Source of the DNA: Rhizobium pisi
GTDB taxonomy: Bacteria > Pseudomonadota > Alphaproteobacteria > Rhizobiales > Rhizobiaceae
Reading direction: 5' to 3'
Assembly (NCBI RefSeq): GCF_003938655.1
Contig: NZ_RJJT01000009.1
Location: 186,001 to 250,000, forward strand
DNA: 64,000 bases
Part shown: positions 27,419 to 37,142 of the stretch, in pieces
How positions within the stretch are numbered: the first letter of the stretch is position 1
How the letters are laid out: each line of letters begins with the position of its first letter
Program-made: the position numbers and the translations under genes
Notes under the pieces: generated by a model
The model's database searches: none
Seen by the model: the letters and a program-made list of their open reading frames with translations, nothing else
What the model was told of the DNA's origin: nothing

Positions 27419-27580
27419 TCAGGCCGGTCTTCTGACTTGGCGTCATCCCCCTGCCGCAAGCCTTCCCGGCAAAAAGCCAGTGGCATGATGAGCGGCAGGC
27501 GTCGGCCTTACAGCGTTGGGCACGTTCCGGTCTTGCACCGGATTCCCGATTCTCCCGCCGCGACGGCGGGCACCTGACGA
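27419..27580 (-). promoter_or_regulatory. Cobalamin riboswitch upstream of bluB
   Basis: On the minus strand the conserved elements appear in order: AGGTGC near 27576, GGGAATCCGGTGCAAGACCGG, the CTGTAAG core, GCCACTG (the B12 box), the CCGGGAAGGC arm, and the closing GTCAGAAGACCGGCC near 27436. It ends about 57 bases before the bluB ATG. This is a class I (AdoCbl-type) cobalamin riboswitch by layout. A single T-poor stretch follows, so control is more likely by sequestering the ribosome-binding site than by termination. Confidence 0.93.
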
Positions 27581-27582
27581 TG

Positions 27583-27922
27583 CATCTATTTCAGGAAACC
27601 GGCTCAGCGGCAAGCTGCCTGCGACATCGATTTCGGCGCTTGCCTGCATCACCTTCCTGCGCCTGCCCCGCGATACCGGCGCGGAACTGACGACACGCCG
27701 CCGCAGGCACCGCCAGGCCGAGCCCGAAGAGGCGATGGCGGAACGCGGCTCTTAGTCTTTTATTCCTGGAAGGCGGTTGCGATGGGGAGCGCCGCGGCGA
27801 TCGAGGCCCGGCAATCCGGAAACAGCAGCCGGACGCGCCGATGTCCATTTCAATTTATCATTTCTTCACACAAAAAATACAGACTAAGATTGCGCGTTTT
27901 GGGTCGCAAGGAGGACGTGGGC
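27583..27922. other. Intergenic region without a supported gene
   Basis: It must hold the bluB promoter (minus strand) and the promoter of the small ORF/chemoreceptor transcript (plus strand). The stretch 27845-27900 is clearly AT-richer than its surroundings and is the best candidate for the latter. Open frames here are without ribosome-binding sites and look like chance. Confidence 0.5.
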
Positions 27923-29888
<1,966 letters not shown>

Positions 29889-29944
29889 CGTCATCTTCAT
29901 TCAAGCCTCATTCCTCAACAACTGATCATCAGAAGGGAACAGTT

Positions 29945-30529
29945 ATGAAGAAAATTATGTCCGCATTGCTTTTAACCTGCGCCGCTTCAGCTCTCCCCAT
30001 GGGCGTTTCCATGGCGCAGGATGCTGCCCAGCTTGCCCCGATCGCCGACTATGTGAAGAGCGATATCAAGCCCTGGCTGAGCGACCCTGCCATCATCGAC
30101 GCCCTCAAGGCGCAGGACGCCACCAACGCCAATCTGAGCGCTGGTGATATCGACGCGCTCGACAAGAAATGGCGTGCAGAGGTCGATGGTTCCGACCATT
30201 CGATGATCGACGGCGTGCTGGGTAATGCGCTGTCTAAATTCCTTCAGGAAAAGAAGACTGCGTCCGGCGGCAAGATCACCGAGATCTTCGTCATGGATGC
30301 AAAGGGCCTGAATGTCGGCCAAAGCGATGTCACGTCAGACTACTGGCAGGGCGACGAAGCCAAGTTCCAGAAGTCCTTCGGCGCCGGCAAGGACGCCGTC
30401 TTCGTCGATGAGATCGAAAAAGACGAATCGACCCAGACGCTGCAATCGCAGGCCAGCGTCACGATTTCAGACGACAAAGGCACCCCGATCGGCGCCATCA
30501 CCATCGGCGTAAACGTCGACGCCCTGTGA
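29945..30529 (+). CDS. Solitary periplasmic PDC/Cache-like sensor-domain protein
   Basis: A 194-residue exported protein with a clean signal peptide (KKIMSALLLTCAASALP, cut near SMA-QDA). The rest looks like a single PDC/Cache-type sensor domain: ITEIFVMDAKGLNVGQSDVTSDYWQGDEAKF is the usual strand-helix signature, and ASVTISDDKGTPIGAITIGVNV the closing strands. Such domains are normally the extracytoplasmic parts of receptors; here it is free in the periplasm. AGAAGGGA precedes the ATG. Co-directional with the chemoreceptor gene, so probably one operon. Confidence 0.82.
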   Translation: MKKIMSALLLTCAASALPMGVSMAQDAAQLAPIADYVKSDIKPWLSDPAIIDALKAQDATNANLSAGDIDALDKKWRAEVDGSDHSMIDGVLGNALSKFLQEKKTASGGKITEIFVMDAKGLNVGQSDVTSDYWQGDEAKFQKSFGAGKDAVFVDEIEKDESTQTLQSQASVTISDDKGTPIGAITIGVNVDAL

Positions 30530-30565
30530 TCTCGGGAACTGCGTCAGCTCATTGAAGCAGAGCAA

Positions 30566-30601
30566 ATATCGCCCGGAAGCACGTGTGGTTTCGGGCGATA
30601 T
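30566..30601 (+). terminator. Terminator-like hairpin after the chemoreceptor operon
   Basis: Perfect 10-base inverted repeat ATATCGCCCG / CGGGCGATAT with a 16-base loop, 36 bases after the stop. Followed by CTTCAG rather than a T-run. Confidence 0.6.
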
Positions 30602-30621
30602 CTTCAGGCAGAAAATTCTGC

Positions 30622-30650
30622 GTGACAACGCGTGGCAGTGACACTACATA
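30622..30650 (+). promoter_or_regulatory. Predicted promoter of the DAHP synthase leader
   Basis: GTGACA (30622-30627) and TACATA (30645-30650) are separated by exactly 17 bases, a good sigma-70-type pair. The expected transcription start, 6-7 bases after the -10 box, falls on the A of the leader ATG at 30657. Confidence 0.6.
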
Positions 30651-30656
30651 CGCACC

Positions 30657-30731
30657 ATGTCGATCACTTCTATCTACGCCTCGCGATTTTATTGGTACCG
30701 CTCCTCACAGCGGACGCGGGTCCATGCGTAA
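30657..30731 (+). CDS. Aromatic leader peptide of the DAHP synthase attenuator
   Basis: A 24-codon ORF starting MSITSIY with the run Phe-Tyr-Trp-Tyr at codons 11-14 and ending in VHA. All three aromatic amino acids made from the chorismate pathway are represented. There is no Shine-Dalgarno; an in-frame TGA lies just upstream, and the predicted transcription start coincides with the ATG, so it would be translated as a leaderless mRNA, as known for the trpL leader of Sinorhizobium meliloti. Control codons sit right at the 5' arm of the first attenuator hairpin. Confidence 0.75.
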   Translation: MSITSIYASRFYWYRSSQRTRVHA

Positions 30732-30788
30732 CTGAATTCGACGCGACGACAACCCGAACAGCCGCTAGTCTACCTGGCGGCTTTTTTG
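30698..30788 (+). promoter_or_regulatory. Transcription attenuator of the class I DAHP synthase gene
   Basis: Four mutually exclusive segments are visible. Segment 1 CCGCT (30698-30702) pairs with segment 2 AGCGG (30709-30713). Segment 2 can instead pair with CCGCT in segment 3 (30762-30766), extended by CGGGT (30717-30721) with ACCCG (30752-30756): the antiterminator. Segment 3 AGCCGC (30760-30765) pairs with segment 4 GCGGCT (30777-30782), followed by TTTTT: the intrinsic terminator. Ribosome stalling at the Phe-Tyr-Trp-Tyr codons covers segment 1 and should favour readthrough. Confidence 0.75.
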
Positions 30789-30822
30789 TTCCGCGCAGGT
30801 ATGACCAAACAGGAGCATACCC

Positions 30823-31881
30823 GTGTCCGACACCATTGATGATCTGCGTATTCTCGAGATCACCCCGCTGACCAAGCCCGCCGATATCATCGCGGAAATT
30901 CCCCGCAATGCTGATGTCAGCAAGACCGTGACCAGCAACCGCGATGCGATCCACCAAATTCTCCGGGGCGAAGACGATCGCCTGATCGTCGTCATCGGCC
31001 CCTGCTCCATACATGATCCCGTTGCCGCCAGGGACTATGCCGCGCGGCTTGCGGAGCAGCGGCAGCGCCTTGCCGGCGATCTCGAAATCGTCATGCGCGT
31101 CTATTTCGAAAAGCCGCGCACCACCGTCGGCTGGAAGGGCCTGATGAACGACCCGCATCTCGACGGCAGCTACCGCATCGAGGAAGGCTTGCGCATCGCC
31201 AGACGCCTGCTGCTCGATATCAATGCCATGGGCCTTCCCGCCGGCGTCGAATTCCTCGACACGATCACGCCGCAATACATCGCCGACCTCGTCAGTTGGG
31301 GCGCGATTGGCGCGCGCACGACCGAAAGCCAGATCCATCGCCAGCTCGCCTCCGGCCTCTCCTGCCCGATCGGCTTCAAGAATGGCACCGATGGCGGCGT
31401 CCGCGTGGCGCTCGACGCGATCCTTGCCGCCTCACAGCCGCATCACTTCCCGGCGGTGACGAAGGACGGACAGGCGGCCATCGCCTCGACGACAGGCAAT
31501 GAGGACTGCCACATTATACTGCGCGGCGGCAAGCGGCCGAACTATGAGGCAGCCGACGTCGAGGCCGTCACAGGCGAAGCCGTCAAGCTCAGTGTTGCCC
31601 CGCGCATTCTCGTCGACGCCAGCCATGCCAACAGCGGCAAGGACCCGATGAACCAGCCGATCGTCGTCAAATCCGTCGCCGCGCAGGTCGCTGGCGGAAA
31701 CAGCGATATCAAGGGCATGATGATCGAAAGCAACCTCGTCGCCGGCCGCCAGGACCTCGTTCCCGGTAAGCCGCTGGTCTACGGCCAGTCCATCACCGAC
31801 GGCTGCATCGATTGGGAGATGTCGGTCGCCGTGCTGGAGGACCTGGCAGCGTCCGCGCGCGAGCGGCGGCGGACGCGCTAA
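30823..31881 (+). CDS. aroG: 3-deoxy-7-phosphoheptulonate synthase, class I (AroG/AroF-type DAHP synthase)
   Basis: 352 residues from a GTG at 30823 with AGGAG 7 bases upstream. Condenses phosphoenolpyruvate and erythrose 4-phosphate, the first step towards chorismate. Class I signatures are present: VVIGPCSIHDP, EKPRTTVGWKGL, GARTTESQIHRQLASGLS, FKNGTDG and VDASHANSGK. The length is that of the feedback-sensitive E. coli enzymes. Preceded by an attenuator whose leader peptide carries Phe, Tyr and Trp codons. A second, unrelated class II enzyme is encoded at 41020. The stop codon overlaps the stop of the opposing TolB-like gene. Confidence 0.95.
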   Translation: MSDTIDDLRILEITPLTKPADIIAEIPRNADVSKTVTSNRDAIHQILRGEDDRLIVVIGPCSIHDPVAARDYAARLAEQRQRLAGDLEIVMRVYFEKPRTTVGWKGLMNDPHLDGSYRIEEGLRIARRLLLDINAMGLPAGVEFLDTITPQYIADLVSWGAIGARTTESQIHRQLASGLSCPIGFKNGTDGGVRVALDAILAASQPHHFPAVTKDGQAAIASTTGNEDCHIILRGGKRPNYEAADVEAVTGEAVKLSVAPRILVDASHANSGKDPMNQPIVVKSVAAQVAGGNSDIKGMMIESNLVAGRQDLVPGKPLVYGQSITDGCIDWEMSVAVLEDLAASARERRRTR

Positions 31882-32705
31882 GCCGCCGGGAAGTACCTAA
31901 CATAGGCAAACTCGTCACCATCTGGTGACCAGCAGGGCACGTTGATCGTGCCCTGCCCGCCGAAGAGCTCGAACACGGTCTTCAGATTGCCGCCGTCCAT
32001 ATCCATCAGCCGCAGTCGCACGTCGAGGTCGCGCGGGTGGTCGAAGACGGTGGGGTCGTAGGAGAGGATCAGCACCTTATCGTTTTTGGGTGACGGATGG
32101 GCGAACCAGTTGCCGTGATCGTCGGATGTCACCTGCTGGAGACCCGTGCCGTCGGGGTGGATGCGCCAGATCTGCATCAGCCCCGTGCGGCTGGAGTTGA
32201 AATAGATCCATTGCCCGTCGGCGGACCAGTCGGGCCCGTCATTGCGGCCCTCGCCATGCGTCAGCCGTGTCTCCTCGCCGCCATCGACGGAGATGGTATA
32301 GATGTCGAAGACGTCGTCGCGGATGCCGCAATAGGCAAGCTGGCGGCCATCCGGCGACCAGCCGTGCCAGTAGGACGGCAGGTTTTGTGTGATGAGCCGC
32401 GGCGTGCCGCCCTCGATCGGCAGGATATAGATCGCCGACTTGCCGAATTCGGTCTTGTCGGAGATGACGATCTCGGTGCCGTCAGGCGAAATACCGTGGT
32501 CGTTGTTGCAGTTGACGGCAAAGCCGGTATCGACCTGGACCACCTCGCCACCGTTAAGCGGCAGCCGAAAGAGCAGCCCGTCGCCGTTCATCAGCAGGTA
32601 GGAACCGTCGGGCGAGAAATTCGGCGCTTCCACCAACTTGTCCGTCTGCCAGACTTCGCGAGCCCTGCCCGTCCTGACATTGTAGATCTCAACCGAGCTG
32701 CGCAT
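31878..32705 (-). CDS. TolB-like beta-propeller (PD40 repeat) protein
   Basis: 275 residues of repeated PD40/WD40-like blades, each with an SPDG-type turn: PNFSPDGSYLL, GISPDGTEIVI, GWSPDGRQLAY, DWSADGQWIYF, CWSPDGDEFAY. Such propellers occur in TolB and in peptidase regulatory domains. No signal peptide is seen, so unlike TolB it is probably cytoplasmic. Its role is unknown. The end is shared with the DAHP synthase gene (4-base overlap of convergent stops). Confidence 0.85.
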   Translation of the reverse strand: MRSSVEIYNVRTGRAREVWQTDKLVEAPNFSPDGSYLLMNGDGLLFRLPLNGGEVVQVDTGFAVNCNNDHGISPDGTEIVISDKTEFGKSAIYILPIEGGTPRLITQNLPSYWHGWSPDGRQLAYCGIRDDVFDIYTISVDGGEETRLTHGEGRNDGPDWSADGQWIYFNSSRTGLMQIWRIHPDGTGLQQVTSDDHGNWFAHPSPKNDKVLILSYDPTVFDHPRDLDVRLRLMDMDGGNLKTVFELFGGQGTINVPCWSPDGDEFAYVRYFPAA

Positions 32706-32784
32706 GTTTCCTCCCGAAAATCCTACAGTGCCACACGTCCTTTCAGACGCGTAAAGGACGCTGTTGCACTTTGAATTGATGCGG

Positions 32785-34464
32785 TCAGCGATCCCTGAAA
32801 CGGTTGGTGATGGGATAGCGCCGGTCGCGGCCGAAATTCTTCTTGGTGATCTTTACACCCGGCGCCGATTGCCGGCGCTTGTATTCGGCGAGATAGAGCA
32901 GGTGCTCGACCCGGTGGACGGTCGCGACGTCATGGCCGCGCGCGACGATCTCCTCGACCGCCATCTCCTTCTCGACCAGGCATTCGAGGATGTCGTCGAG
33001 AACGGGATAGGGCGGCAGCGAATCCTGGTCCTTCTGGTCGGGACGAAGCTCCGCGGACGGCGCCTTGTCGATGATATTCTGTGGGATCACCTCGCCGGAG
33101 GGTCCGAGCGCATCCGGCGGCACGTTTTCGTTGCGCCAGCGGGAAAGCGCATACACCTGCATCTTGTAGAGGTCCTTGATTGGGTTGAACCCGCCGTTCA
33201 TGTCGCCGTAGAGCGTGGCGTAGCCGACCGACATTTCCGACTTGTTGCCCGTCGTCACCACCATCGAGCCGAACTTGTTGGAGATCGCCATCAGGATGAC
33301 GCCGCGCGCCCGGCTCTGCAGGTTCTCCTCGGTGATACCGCTGTCCGTGCCCTCGAAAAGGCTGGAGAGCGCATTGCTGAAGCCCGTCACCGGCTGCTCG
33401 ATCGGCACGATGTCGTAGCGGCAGCCGAGCGCTCTTGCGCAATCGGCAGCATCCTTCAGCGAATCCTCGGAGGTATAGCGGTAGGGCAGCATAACGGTGC
33501 GCACCCGCTCTTCACCCAGCGCATCCACAGCAATCGCCGCGCAGATCGCCGAGTCGATGCCGCCGGAAAGGCCGAGCACGACTGTCTTGAAACCGTTCTT
33601 GTTGACGTAGTCGCGGAAGCCGAGCAGGCAGGCGCGGTAATCGGCCTCCTCGCGCTCGGGGATATGCGCCATCGGCCCTTCGGCGCAGCGCCAGCCGCCC
33701 TCGCCGCGCTTCCACGTCGTCACCGCAAGCGCGGTCTCGAACTGGCTCATCTGGAAGGCCAGCGACTTGTCGGCATTGAAGCCGAAGCTCGCGCCGTCGA
33801 AGACGAGTTCGTCCTGGCCGCCGAGCTGGGCGGCATAGATCAGCGGCAGGCCGGTCTCGATCACCTGCTTCAGCACCACCTGATGGCGGATATCGACCTT
33901 GCCGCGATAGTAGGGCGAACCGTTCGGCGATAGCAGGATTTCGGCCCCGCTTTCAGCCAGCGTCTCGCAGACACCGAGATCGCCCCAGATATCCTCGCAG
34001 ATCGGAATGCCGATGCGCACGCCGCGGAAATTCACCGGCCCCGGCATGGCGCCCTGGTCGAAGACGCGCTTCTCGTCGAACTCGCCGTAATTCGGCAGGT
34101 CGATCTTGTCGCGCACCGCAATCACCTTGCCGCCGTCGAGCACGGCGACGGAATTGTAGCGCCCGATCTCGTCCTGCCGGGGAAAACCGATGACGACGCC
34201 CGGCCCGCCATCGGCCGTGTCGGCGGCCAGGCTCTCCACGGCTTTCCAGCAGGCGCGGATGAAGGCGGGTTTCAGCACCAGATCTTCAGGCGGGTAACCG
34301 GAGATGAAAAGCTCGGTCAGGACAAGCAGATGCGCGCCCTCCCGGGCAGCATCAGCGCGCGCCTCGCGCGCCTTGGCAAGATTGCCGGCAACATCGCCGA
34401 CCGTTGGGTTGAGTTGGCCGACCGCGATGCGGAAGATATCAGAAAGGGCGGTTTCCTGTGTCAT
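32785..34464 (-). CDS. nadE: Glutamine-dependent NAD+ synthetase
   Basis: A 559-residue two-domain enzyme. The N-terminal nitrilase-like glutaminase (about 10-260) has the Glu51 (LTELFISGYPPEDL), Lys120 (RDKIDLPNYGEFDEKR region) and Cys156 (IPICEDIWGD) triad. The C-terminal synthetase domain has the ATP-pyrophosphatase loop LSGGIDSAICAAIA and TTGNKSEMSVGY. It makes NAD+ from deamido-NAD+, ammonia from glutamine and ATP. ATG 34464. No operon partner apparent. Confidence 0.95.
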   Translation of the reverse strand: MTQETALSDIFRIAVGQLNPTVGDVAGNLAKAREARADAAREGAHLLVLTELFISGYPPEDLVLKPAFIRACWKAVESLAADTADGGPGVVIGFPRQDEIGRYNSVAVLDGGKVIAVRDKIDLPNYGEFDEKRVFDQGAMPGPVNFRGVRIGIPICEDIWGDLGVCETLAESGAEILLSPNGSPYYRGKVDIRHQVVLKQVIETGLPLIYAAQLGGQDELVFDGASFGFNADKSLAFQMSQFETALAVTTWKRGEGGWRCAEGPMAHIPEREEADYRACLLGFRDYVNKNGFKTVVLGLSGGIDSAICAAIAVDALGEERVRTVMLPYRYTSEDSLKDAADCARALGCRYDIVPIEQPVTGFSNALSSLFEGTDSGITEENLQSRARGVILMAISNKFGSMVVTTGNKSEMSVGYATLYGDMNGGFNPIKDLYKMQVYALSRWRNENVPPDALGPSGEVIPQNIIDKAPSAELRPDQKDQDSLPPYPVLDDILECLVEKEMAVEEIVARGHDVATVHRVEHLLYLAEYKRRQSAPGVKITKKNFGRDRRYPITNRFRDR

Positions 34465-34654
34465 GTCATTTATTTAGCCTGCACGTTCCGCGACCGCAAC
34501 ACGTTCGCGCCGAATGCGGCGTCCGGCAGTGACGAAATTTTTATGAACGAATCGCCGATAGCCCCGCGGCGCCGATACGCATTGCAATTTACCTTCGGAG
34601 CGGAATACTGGCGCCGAAAGCGACCGCATCGATAACGGGTATCGGAAACAGGCC

Positions 34655-35185
34655 ATGTCTAATCTTTCGGACTTCTTGCACCATCATTTCGACAAGCCCG
34701 CCGACGAGCTCGGCGACATCGAAAGGCGCGTGCTGGCGAAAGCGCACGCGCGCAAGGTCATCTCGACCGACGTCAACGCCGTCCTATCGGCCGAATCCTC
34801 CTTCGGCGAGCGCGTCGCCGACGGCATCGCCCGCGTCGGCGGCTCCTGGTCCTTCATCCTCGCCTTCCTTGCCTTCCTCGTCGTCTGGACTATCATCAAC
34901 ACCATCATCCTGATGAGCGAGGCCTTCGACCCCTATCCCTTCGTCTTCCTCAACCTGATCCTGTCGATGCTCGCCGCCATCCAGGCGCCGATCATCATGA
35001 TGTCGCAGAACCGCCAGGCCGAACGCGACCGCTTCGAGGCCGCCAAGGATTACGAGGTCAATCTCAAGGCCGAACTCGAAGTGCTCTCCCTGCACCAGAA
35101 GATCGACATGCGGGTGCTGACCGAATTGACGGCGCTGCGCGAGGACTTCGCCCGTCTCACCGCCGAACTTTCCGCCAGAAGCTGA
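34655..35185 (+). CDS. DUF1003 membrane protein
   Basis: A 176-residue protein with two membrane helices (about 66-88 and 95-118) and the DUF1003 signatures SWSFILAFLAFLVVW and DPYPFVFLNLILSMLAAIQAPIIMMSQNRQ, followed by a charged coiled-coil tail (about 120-176). DUF1003 proteins are widespread with no firm function. Divergent from nadE. Confidence 0.88.
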   Translation: MSNLSDFLHHHFDKPADELGDIERRVLAKAHARKVISTDVNAVLSAESSFGERVADGIARVGGSWSFILAFLAFLVVWTIINTIILMSEAFDPYPFVFLNLILSMLAAIQAPIIMMSQNRQAERDRFEAAKDYEVNLKAELEVLSLHQKIDMRVLTELTALREDFARLTAELSARS

Positions 35186-35207
35186 GGCAGCGCTTATAGC
35201 GCGACGA

Positions 35208-35855
35208 TCAGCCGCCCGGGCCGGCAAACAGGATGAGATTTCCGTCCGGATCCAGCACGATGAAGGTTCTGGCGCCCCACGGCTCCTTCCTGAGGGTCTG
35301 ATGGAAGGACACCCCTGCGGCCTGGAAATCCAGGAACAGGCGCTTGATCTCGTCTGATGTATCGACGGCGATCGAGGCTGAAAGCAGATGTTCCCGTTGC
35401 CTGATATCACCGACGAACACGGGCTCGCATACCAGCCTCAGAGCGATTTGCGCATTGTCGCGAATGACCTGCCCGTAAAACGGCGGGTCGCCATAGACGA
35501 AATCGACCCTGAAGCCGAGCTTGCCGGTGAAGAATTCGCACGACGCCTTGATATCGGTGACGAACAACTGCGCCGATAGCGAACTCAGGATCGCTTGTTG
35601 TGCGGGCTGGTTTTTCGGATCTGTCATGGCTGCGGCTCCTGTCTTGAGCGCCTGCCATCCCTCGAAACCCATTTGACGTGCGATCAGGTCCTGCGCGTCG
35701 CTGAGCTTGAAGCGCGCCTCCAGCACCTGCCTGTCATCGAGATGACGGAAGCGCGGCAACGCAGCTCTGATCTCGGCTGCAACAGGATAGTATCCTTCGC
35801 GGTGCCATCGCAAATACTGCTTGGCTTGCTTTTTGAGGTTTTCGAGATTCGGCAT
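35208..35855 (-). CDS. VOC-domain protein with N-terminal helical domain
   Basis: About 215 residues from the ATG at 35855 (an upstream GTG at 35888 is possible; neither has a good ribosome-binding site). The N-terminal ~70 residues (NLKKQAKQYLRWHREGYYPVAAEI, then DAQDLIARQMGFEGWQAL) match a helical segment seen in ankyrin and glyoxalase proteins of soil bacteria; the rest (about 90-215) is one VOC domain (LFVTDIKASCEFFTGKLGF, FIVLDPDGNLILFAG). Probably a glyoxalase/bleomycin-resistance relative; substrate unknown. Confidence 0.78.
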   Translation of the reverse strand: MPNLENLKKQAKQYLRWHREGYYPVAAEIRAALPRFRHLDDRQVLEARFKLSDAQDLIARQMGFEGWQALKTGAAAMTDPKNQPAQQAILSSLSAQLFVTDIKASCEFFTGKLGFRVDFVYGDPPFYGQVIRDNAQIALRLVCEPVFVGDIRQREHLLSASIAVDTSDEIKRLFLDFQAAGVSFHQTLRKEPWGARTFIVLDPDGNLILFAGPGG

Positions 35856-35960
35856 GGGCGCAACTGTTGATACAGTGTAGGCGGGCATTGCCCTTTCGAA
35901 ATTCGACGAAGCGCCCTACGCAGCAGGACAAACCTAGCCTCGGCGATCGACCTTTGTCAA

Positions 35961-36359
35961 TCACGGGGGATTCCTGTCATATTGCGGCAGGCCATCTGAT
36001 ATCTCGTAGAAATCGCCCTTGTCGCCGCAGTAGATGTGATGGCCGAAGGCAAGGCCGCTCGGTTCGTCGAAGGTCCCCGCCATGACCGAAATTTCCGCCG
36101 ATTGGTCGCCTTGCCAGAACAACGCCGAGCCGCAATTGGAGCAGAAGCCGCGCTGTGCCTCTTCGCTCGACCGATACCAGCGGATGGCCCCATCGCCCTC
36201 GATCGAAAGGGTCGCGCGCGGCACGTTGACCGCAGCGTAGTAGAACCCCGTCTGCCGGCGGCATTGCGAGCAGTGGCAGCCGACGACAGGTCCGGGCCTT
36301 GCCGAGATTGAAAATCGCACCGCACCGCAAAGGCAGCCGCCTGTATGCCGTTCCGTCAT
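35961..36359 (-). CDS. GFA (CENP-V/glutathione-dependent formaldehyde-activating) family protein
   Basis: A 132-residue zinc-binding protein with the full GFA cysteine set: Cys9 and Cys11 (GGCLCGAVRF), Cys28, Cys30 and Cys33 (GCHCSQC), Cys73 and Cys76 (GFCSNCGSALF). These bind structural and catalytic zinc in Gfa-type proteins. Most members do not act on S-hydroxymethylglutathione, so no reaction is claimed. Confidence 0.87.
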   Translation of the reverse strand: MTERHTGGCLCGAVRFSISARPGPVVGCHCSQCRRQTGFYYAAVNVPRATLSIEGDGAIRWYRSSEEAQRGFCSNCGSALFWQGDQSAEISVMAGTFDEPSGLAFGHHIYCGDKGDFYEISDGLPQYDRNPP

Positions 36360-36719
36360 GACCGCCCTCTCATCGTTCAGGCAGAACGTTGCCGCCGATC
36401 GCCACCGTGGTCAAATCCATTTCCCTGAACAAAACCATCAGGAATCTTGAAGACCACAGATCTTGCGCCCATCGCAGCGGCGGAAAATGGGAGTCACCAT
36501 TTCCCTTTACGTGTACCACACATATCAGCAGAGAAATTCCCAATAGTTGGATTAACTTACATAGTTCTGGCATAGCACGGAAAAAATCAAGTAAAACTCA
36601 TCTTTTTATTAAATACCACTACAGCCAGTACGTTTATTAGATAATTCAAACTTAAGACCTTGCGATTTACGATGCAACCACTGGTCGATCTCCAGCACCA
36701 TCAGTCTGCGAGGTGAAAA
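36360..36719. other. AT-rich intergenic region upstream of the tadE gene
   Basis: About 360 bases, visibly lower in GC than the rest of the window, particularly 36560-36665. Weak open frames on both strands have no ribosome-binding site and non-rhizobial codon use. It probably holds the promoter of the tadE/tadG pair; no other element recognised. Confidence 0.5.
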
Positions 36720-37141
36720 ATGAATAGTTTCCGGCGCTTGCTTTGAATCGGCGTGGTACGTCCGCAATCGAATTCGCCATCATCGCACCGCTCTTCCTCA
36801 TGGCAGTCCTGACGATGATCGCCTACGGCATCTATCTCAGCGCCGCCCATGCGGTGCAGCAGCTGACCGCCGATGCGGCGCGCACCGCCGTTGCCGGGGT
36901 GAACAGCCAGGAGCGCTCGCAACTGGTCGACGATTTCGTCAGCCGGTCCACAATCGACCATCCGCTGATCGAGAGAAGCAAGCTGCACGTCACCGTCAAT
37001 ACGGATCCCGACAATGCCAACCGGTTCACCGTGACGGCAGAATACGACGCCAACGAACTGCCGATCTGGAACCTCTACACATTCCCCCTGCCCGACCACA
37101 TGATCCGGCGCTTTGCCACCATCCGGATGGGAGGGCTCTGA
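36720..37141 (+). pseudogene. TadE-like pilus assembly protein, N-terminus frameshifted
   Basis: The main frame (TTG 36743 to 37141, 132 residues) is a TadE-like protein: RRGTSAIEFAIIAPLFLMAVLTMIAYGIYL is the TadE signal-anchor with the Glu processing motif. But a much better start lies at ATG 36720, with GAGGTG 5 bases upstream, reading MNSFRRLL and then hitting TGA at 36744-36746. Adding one base there would give a normal TadE N-terminus. The TTG overlaps that TGA, so translation could restart. It may therefore be functional, frameshifted in nature, or a base-call error. Followed after one base by the TadG-like gene. Confidence 0.65.
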
Positions 37142-37142
37142 G

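Noticed and set aside
36370..36640. Two weak overlapping frames (67 and 83 codons) in the AT-rich stretch
   Set aside because: No ribosome-binding site, mutually antisense, codon use unlike the surroundings.
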